A DNA stretch of 17,191 nt, from positions 1-17,191 of the forward strand of contig CAZTMX010000046.1 of assembly GCA_964614855.1 (NCBI GenBank), read 5' to 3'. Positions 13,174 to 17,191 of this stretch are shown here, in pieces. The first letter of the stretch is position 1. Each line of letters starts with the position of its first letter. Under the pieces are notes generated by a model. The model searched no databases. It was not told where the DNA came from and was given only the letters and a program-made list of their open reading frames with translations. Position numbers and translations under genes: made by a program. The stretch comes from CAWJHE01 sp964614855. GTDB lineage: Bacteria > Chloroflexota > Anaerolineae > Anaerolineales > UBA4823.

Positions 13174-14613
13174 TTACTTACGTCTTGTTTTGGTGACCGG
13201 TTTTTTTTCTTTCGTTGTGCGGCTGGTATAGGGCCTTACTGTGATGGCGTAGGTGGTGCACAGCCGTGCATCGATGATGCGGCTGCGCAGGCGCGGGTCC
13301 ATCTCCTCCAGTTTGTTGATGGTGGTGATCACGGTCGGCAGCTGGGCATTGTAACGGTAGTTGAACAGCTGGTAAATCTTTTCTTTTGCCCAAGCGGAGG
13401 CAGTGTGGGTTTCTAAATCATCCAGTACCAAAAGCGGTGCGTTGCGCACTTCTTCAAAACGCCGGTCCAGGCTTACGGTGCTGTTTGGATTGAAGGTCGC
13501 CCTCAGGTGGTCCATCAAATCCGGTACGCTGACAAAGAGAGGCGGTGAATCGCTGTCGGAGCGGTAATTGGCGATGGCGGCTGCCAGGTGCGTTTTGCCG
13601 GAGGCGTAGCTGCCGATCAACAGCAGCCAGCCGTGCGGGTTTTCGGCGAATTCCCGGCAAGCTTTGAATGCCTTTTCGAGGCTTTGCAGTTCATCAACCG
13701 GCATATCTTCATCTTTGCGCAGGTCAAAATTGGCAAAGGTGCAGCGGTGAAGCAGGTCGAGCGAGGATAATTTGTGATGGCCCTGGTCGCCGGTCGGATC
13801 GCGATAGTCGGGCGCCAGGATCTTGACCCGTGTGACCAGCTCTGGATCATTCAGGCGCGAGCTGATGCGTTCTTCAATATCCCGTTCGGCCATATTGGTG
13901 GTAATTACCAGCGGGAGCTGGTTGATGTAACGGAAGTTGATGATCTGGAAGAGTTTTTCTTGCGCCCACTCGGTGGCATTTTGTGTGCCAAAATCATCCA
14001 GGATCAGCAAGCCAGCCTGGCGGATATCCTCAAAGCGTTCTTCAAAGGTAGTTTCAGTGCTGTTATAGGCAAAACGAAGCGAGTCTAACAAATCTGGCAC
14101 GGTGATAAATAGGGTAGGAACGCCCAAGCTTACGGCGAAGTTGGCAATGGCAGCTGCGAGGTGGGTTTTACCGCAACCATACCCGCCCTGCAAGAGCAGC
14201 CAGCCTTTAAGGGAGCTGGCATACTGCTGCGCCTGGTTATAGGCGCGCTCTAGGGAAGCTGCTTGCATGGGCCACAGACCCACACGCCCGCGCGGGTTAA
14301 AGTTTTCGAATGTCAGGTGGGTGAGCTCATCCAGATGGCTGAGGTTAAAAAGGCGTTGGCGTACCTGCTGGTTCACCTGGTGTTGGCGGCATTCGCATAG
14401 ATGAATTTTTCCAAATTCAGGGTGGTTGGTAGGAAGCTCGAGCCGGTAATAGCCCACTCCGTGGCAGTTTGGACAATTGGGATCGCCCGGAAAATCTGAT
14501 GGACGGTTTTCGGAGAACTCAGTGTTCGATGAAGTCGGAGTATTCGCCTTCGACGTAGCTGCGGCGATCTTCGTCAGAACCTCGTCGATTTTGGGTGTCT
14601 TCTTTTTTTCCAT
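13174..14613 (-). CDS. DnaC/DnaI-type helicase loader with two tandem AAA+ modules
   Basis: A 479-residue ATPase. The N-terminus holds a zinc-binding cluster (C47, C50, C73, C75), as in DnaI and phage loaders. Two homologous AAA+ modules follow. Module 1 (about 100-280) has Walker A GGYGCGKT (143-150), Walker B LLILDD (202-207) and VITTN sensor 1 (236-240). Module 2 (about 290-460) has GSYASGKT (334-341), LLVLDD (394-399) and VITTI (428-432). Both share GWLLL, HLAAAIAN and VPDL, and the Walker lysines lie 191 residues apart, so this is an internal duplication. Loaders of this type place DnaB on DNA; the adjacent dnaB and dnaD genes support that role. ATG 14613 is chosen for AGGA 6 bases upstream. 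An open frame reaches back to 14886 but lies inside dnaD. The gene overlaps dnaD by 95 bases. The protein ends in a basic tail (KEKKPVTKTRRK). Confidence 0.85.
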   Translation of the reverse strand: MEKKKTPKIDEVLTKIAAATSKANTPTSSNTEFSENRPSDFPGDPNCPNCHGVGYYRLELPTNHPEFGKIHLCECRQHQVNQQVRQRLFNLSHLDELTHLTFENFNPRGRVGLWPMQAASLERAYNQAQQYASSLKGWLLLQGGYGCGKTHLAAAIANFAVSLGVPTLFITVPDLLDSLRFAYNSTETTFEERFEDIRQAGLLILDDFGTQNATEWAQEKLFQIINFRYINQLPLVITTNMAERDIEERISSRLNDPELVTRVKILAPDYRDPTGDQGHHKLSSLDLLHRCTFANFDLRKDEDMPVDELQSLEKAFKACREFAENPHGWLLLIGSYASGKTHLAAAIANYRSDSDSPPLFVSVPDLMDHLRATFNPNSTVSLDRRFEEVRNAPLLVLDDLETHTASAWAKEKIYQLFNYRYNAQLPTVITTINKLEEMDPRLRSRIIDARLCTTYAITVRPYTSRTTKEKKPVTKTRRK

Positions 14614-15235
14614 CGCGTCCTTCCTGCTGCCATCTCTTAAGGATCGCCTCGATATAGCGCCAGCTGCGCTTGTTGTTTTCGACGGCGATGCGGACGGCAT
14701 GTGTGATCCATTCAACCGGGTAAGTGTCCTCAGCATCGCTGAGAGACTCGGCCAAAAGCGGGGTAATGGGTCCGATGTTTTCTTCGTACAGCCGGTAGAT
14801 ATTGGCTGGCTCGCCAGCCATCCCGGCGGGTAGACGATCATCTCCGGGGCGCCATTGCCCGCTTTCGACGGCTCGCACAGCTGCACGCCCTCGAACGGAG
14901 TTCACAAAAAATACCTGCGTGTCTTTTCCGTTGATATCTGTCTGCACCTCAAGCAGCGTGCCGCGCTGCACAGCATTTTCCAGGGCCTGGGTCAGGATGC
15001 TGGCAGCATCCTCATTTTCTTTAGCCAGCGATGCCATCCAGTCTTTATCCGCCAGGATGTCTTCTAACAATAAATAACGAAATGCACCTTCCTGCTGCTC
15101 CAGCCGCCAAAAGAAGTACAACGTGAGCTTCAGCTCTGCCAGTGTATCAATCTGAAACAAGAGGCTTTCAAAAAATGGAGAGGGAAGGGGAACCAGGTGC
15201 ATTTTCCCCTCAGGGAAACCGGCGAAATGTTGCAT
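14519..15235 (-). CDS. DnaD-domain primosome protein
   Basis: A 238-residue protein. The N-terminal half (about 1-125) looks like the winged-helix part of DnaD-like proteins (FFESLLFQIDTLAELKLTLYFFWRL). Residues about 145-205 form a DnaD domain: NIYRLYEENIGPITPLLAESL, then VEWITHAVRIAVENN, then WRYIEAILKRWQQEG, which carries the family's Y-x3-I-x3-W pattern. The tail ends SYVEGEYSDFIEH, resembling the C-terminal end of DnaD-family proteins, so the overlapping 3' part is truly coded. In Firmicutes, DnaD helps remodel DNA and recruit the loader with helicase during initiation and restart. The start at 15235 lies 4 bases after the dnaB stop. An alternative ATG at 15202, with GAGGGG close by, would shorten it by 11 residues. 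The 3' end overlaps the loader gene by 95 bases. Confidence 0.82.
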   Translation of the reverse strand: MQHFAGFPEGKMHLVPLPSPFFESLLFQIDTLAELKLTLYFFWRLEQQEGAFRYLLLEDILADKDWMASLAKENEDAASILTQALENAVQRGTLLEVQTDINGKDTQVFFVNSVRGRAAVRAVESGQWRPGDDRLPAGMAGEPANIYRLYEENIGPITPLLAESLSDAEDTYPVEWITHAVRIAVENNKRSWRYIEAILKRWQQEGRDGKKEDTQNRRGSDEDRRSYVEGEYSDFIEH

Positions 15236-15239
15236 AAGT

Positions 15240-16750
15240 CTACCCTACCTGCGAGAGATCTACATGGCGGGTGGCGGCATTCTCAAACTTGGCGATATTG
15301 CTGCGAAATACCAGTTCGATGGTTCCCACGGGGCCGTTGCGGTGCTTGGCGATTTTGATCTGGGCGATATTTTGTTTCAGAGTGTCTTTTTCGTACATTT
15401 CTGGTCTGTGGATGAACATGACAATATCCGCATCCTGTTCCAAGCTGCCGCTTTCACGCAGGTCGGAAAGCTGCGGGTCTTTGTCGGCGCGCTGTTCCAC
15501 GGCACGCGAGAGCTGGGCGGCTGCCAACACCGGGACATTAAGCTCGCGCGCCAGCACCTTCAAGTTGCGGGAGATGTACGACACCTCTTGCACCCGGTTT
15601 TCATTGCGCGCGCCGCTGGTCATCAATTGTAAATAGTCCACCAGGATCAGGTCCAGTTGAAATTCAAGATGCAAACGGCGGCATTTTGTGCGCAGCTGCA
15701 GCGGGGTCAACGCAGGGGTGTCATCCAGGAAGATCATGGTATCGCTCAGCACCTCGATGGCGTGGTTAAATAAGGGCCATTCGTCCTCCAGCAGCTTTCC
15801 TGTGCGCAGACGCTGTGAATCGATCCCGGTCTCCTGGGCGATCAGACGCTGCACCAGTTGTTCATTCGCCATCTCCATAGAAAAGATGGCGACATGTTTT
15901 TTGTGGGTTTGCGCCGCATTCTTGGCTGCGGATAGGATAAATGCTGTCTTGCCCATACCCGGGCGACCGGCGACGATCAATAAATCCGAAGGCTGCAACC
16001 CGCCAAGCAAACGGTCCAGGTCGATAAAACCGGTGGGTACACCGTACATTTCATCGTCACGTCCGGCGAGCTGGTCAATACGGTCATAATATTCGCTGAG
16101 GACTTGTTGGATGGGCTGGAGTTCACGTGTGGTACGGCGCTCGCTGACGCCGAAAACCGATTTTTCCGCTTCATCCATGATGGTATCAACGCTGGCATCC
16201 TGCTGGTATGCCAGCCGGGCGATATCATTGGCGGCGGATAACATTTTTCGCCGGATCGAGGCTTCTTCGATAATGTGCCCATAAGCCACCGCATGCAATG
16301 AGGTGGGTACGTTGTTGACCAACCCGGAGAGATAAGCGCTGCCGCCTACTTCAGCCAGGAAAGAACGTCCCCTTTGGATGGCACTTTGCCCACCACTTTG
16401 ACCTCGCCATCAATGACGACTGCCGGAGTAGAAAATACGCCAAAGCTGGCGATCTGCTGAAAATCTGCAATTTTCTNNNNNNNNNNCAGGTAACCAAGCT
16501 GTTCCAATTCCTGCGATACCGTCAACTGGTCGACCCCAATGCGCCTTTCATGCAGCCGGGCAAAGACCTGCCAGATCCAGCGGTGGCGGTGGATGTAAAA
16601 ATCATCCTCCTTGAGGAATTGCGCCACCTCATAATAGGCCTCAGGGTTGATCAGGATCGAACCAATCAAGGCTTCTTCCGCTTCTCGGCTTTGCGGCACG
16701 ATTTGCGGACCGGGAGAACTGCTTGTTTCTTGGGGTGTGTTATCGCTCAT
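15240..16750 (-). CDS. dnaB: Replicative DNA helicase DnaB (interrupted in this assembly)
   Basis: DnaB is the hexameric 5'-3' helicase at replication forks. The N-terminal domain (residues 1-88, 16750 down to 16487) includes SREAEEALIGSILINPEAYY. The RecA-like domain has Walker A GRPGMGKT, LILVDYLQLM and LRESGSLEQDADIVMFIHRPEMY. Between these parts lie 131 bases (16356-16486) that do not belong: 10 N plus the 3' end of a thioredoxin-like gene. Removing them joins LEQLGYL directly to AEVGGSAYLSGLVNN, in frame, and gives exactly 459 residues, the normal length. The gene is therefore probably intact in the organism; in numbering after repair, Walker A is 218-225 and DYLQ 328-331. No intein is present. 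The ATG at 16750 has no clear ribosome site, and a terminator-like hairpin lies just upstream. The stop is 4 bases before the dnaD ATG. Confidence 0.93.
16346..16476 (-). CDS. C-terminal fragment of a thioredoxin-like protein lodged in dnaB (probable misjoin)
   Basis: Forty-two codons up to a TAG at 16348-16346 read KIADFQQIASFGVFSTPAVV and onward through DGEVKVVGKVPSK to the end SWLK. This is the C-terminal half of a small glutaredoxin/thioredoxin-like protein of the redox-active disulfide protein 2 type. The cis-proline (STPAVV) and the VxGKVPSK strand are typical; the N-terminal CxxC half would lie in the N gap. It sits in the middle of dnaB in another frame. Its last 14 bases are the same bases that encode dnaB LAEVGG, and this shared word is the likely cause of a false join. 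Alternatively it could be a real insertion; I think that is unlikely. Confidence 0.7.
16477..16486. other. Assembly gap (10 N)
   Basis: Exactly 10 N between the thioredoxin-like fragment and the N-terminal part of dnaB. A scaffolder or gap filler probably placed it; the dnaB frame is restored only when the gap and the fragment are removed together. Confidence 0.98.
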
Positions 16751-16765
16751 ATTTATTTTGAGAAT

Positions 16766-16805
16766 AAAAACCGGGGAAACCAGCTTTTGCCTGTAAATCC
16801 CCGGT
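16766..16805 (-). terminator. Intrinsic terminator between the DUF151 gene and dnaB
   Basis: On the minus strand, stem ACCGGGGA (16805-16798) with TCCCCGGT (16777-16770) and a 20-base loop is followed by TTTTTATTCTC (from 16770 down). It is 20 bases after the DUF151 stop and about 15 bases before the dnaB ATG, so it may terminate the upstream gene or attenuate dnaB. Confidence 0.7.
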
Positions 16806-16825
16806 GAAAAGTCGTTGAGAACAGC

Positions 16826-17191
16826 TTATTCCGGTTTGTCTTCATCTTCCCCAGAACCCGTGTCGCCCAAATCCAATCCTTCCAGGAAGTCCTTGAAAAT
16901 AGACAAGCGGTCTTCAGAATCAACTGGCGCCTGCTCATCATCGGGAGAGGCGGTTTCACTGGTCTGGCCCTGCAAATCTTCCTCGGGGATGATCCCGGCT
17001 GTATCCAGAACCTGGCGGTCTACCCAGATCGGCACATGGGAGCGCACAGCGATCGCCAGGGCATCCGATGGACGGGCGTCGATATTCAAGGTTCGATCAT
17101 TGTGCTCGACCACGATATTGCCGAAGAAGGTATCTTCGCGCAGGCCGACCACTTCGACGCGTAAGATACGGGCGCCAAAGGCTAAGAAGAC
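16826..17191 (-). CDS. DUF151/bifunctional nuclease family protein, N-terminus outside the window
   Basis: The 3' part of a gene that continues beyond base 17191; the frame is open to the window edge (FLAFGARILRVEVVGLRE). The conserved DUF151 core is visible: LREDTFFGNIVVEHNDRTLN, then IDARPSDALAIAVRSHVPIWV, where the DARPSDA(L/I)A(I/L)A motif is the hallmark. Plant and bacterial members have been reported as bifunctional DNase/RNase enzymes; what this one does is not known. After the core, a low-complexity acidic tail (roughly the last 50 residues, rich in Glu, Asp and Ser) ends GEDEDKPE, longer than the compact family form. It is followed by a terminator-like hairpin, so it may be a separate unit from the dnaB operon although it lies on the same strand. 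Confidence 0.88.
   Translation of the reverse strand, partial: VFLAFGARILRVEVVGLREDTFFGNIVVEHNDRTLNIDARPSDALAIAVRSHVPIWVDRQVLDTAGIIPEEDLQGQTSETASPDDEQAPVDSEDRLSIFKDFLEGLDLGDTGSGEDEDKPE

Noticed and set aside
14614..14886. Extended loader frame back to 14886
   Set aside because: Those codons lie within the conserved DnaD domain coding region in another frame, and the translation is low-complexity; the ATG at 14613 with AGGA is the real start.
15240..16750. An intein or mobile intron in dnaB, since dnaB is a common intein host
   Set aside because: The inserted codons match a thioredoxin-like C-terminus, not intein blocks. The site is in the linker after the N-terminal domain rather than in the ATPase motifs, and an N gap adjoins it.

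Overview
This window looks like a piece of a draft or metagenome-derived bacterial chromosome of roughly even base composition. It contains two runs of N: exactly 100 bases at 12711-12810 and exactly 10 bases at 16477-16486. The gene set is chromosomal housekeeping with a Gram-positive/Chloroflexota flavour: a DnaB-DnaD-DnaI-like primosome cluster, an M67 JAMM protease, a CBS/TrkA-C chloride channel, a DUF151 nuclease, and YraN and MiaA behind a GT4 glycosyltransferase. My best guess is phylum Chloroflexota (Anaerolineae-like). That is inferred from protein flavour only; there is no rRNA here. I see no phage, IS, integrase, CRISPR or classical defence genes.

Left part, 1-6104: the tail of an ABC transporter ATPase; a metallo-beta-lactamase-fold hydrolase with its own promoter; then, on the minus strand, a PlsY-like membrane protein, an M67 JAMM protease and an unrecognised polytopic membrane protein. 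A divergent promoter region at 3447-3589 separates these from the plus-strand operon GT4 glycosyltransferase - yraN - miaA, whose genes overlap end to start. Middle part, 6105-9790: an acyl-CoA synthetase, tRNA-Glu(CTC) with a near-ideal promoter, a 27-codon lysine-rich small ORF ending in a strong terminator, and a PLP-dependent decarboxylase with its own terminator.

Right part, 9802-17191, all on the minus strand: read in transcription order it holds a DUF151 bifunctional nuclease (cut by the window edge), dnaB, a dnaD-domain gene, a DnaC/DnaI-type loader with two tandem AAA+ modules, a 62-residue CxxC protein and an isochorismatase-family hydrolase broken by the 100-N gap. A free-standing transcription unit follows at 11970-12164, and then the ClC channel gene.

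Four things deserve a second look. First, the 11970-12164 unit has a consensus promoter, a strong Shine-Dalgarno site, a 19-codon ORF, two mutually exclusive hairpins and a terminator-like hairpin ahead of the ClC gene; it looks like an undescribed leader or attenuator. Second, the Lys/Glu-rich microprotein gene lies behind tRNA-Glu. Third, the helicase loader is internally duplicated and shares a 95-base dual-coding overlap with dnaD. Fourth, dnaB is interrupted by 131 bases containing the end of a thioredoxin-like gene. Removing those bases restores an exact 459-codon dnaB, which points to a misassembly seeded by a 14-base shared word.

Five of the seven best promoter candidates carry an extended -10 (TGn before the hexamer), and one places the transcript start on the start codon (leaderless mRNA).
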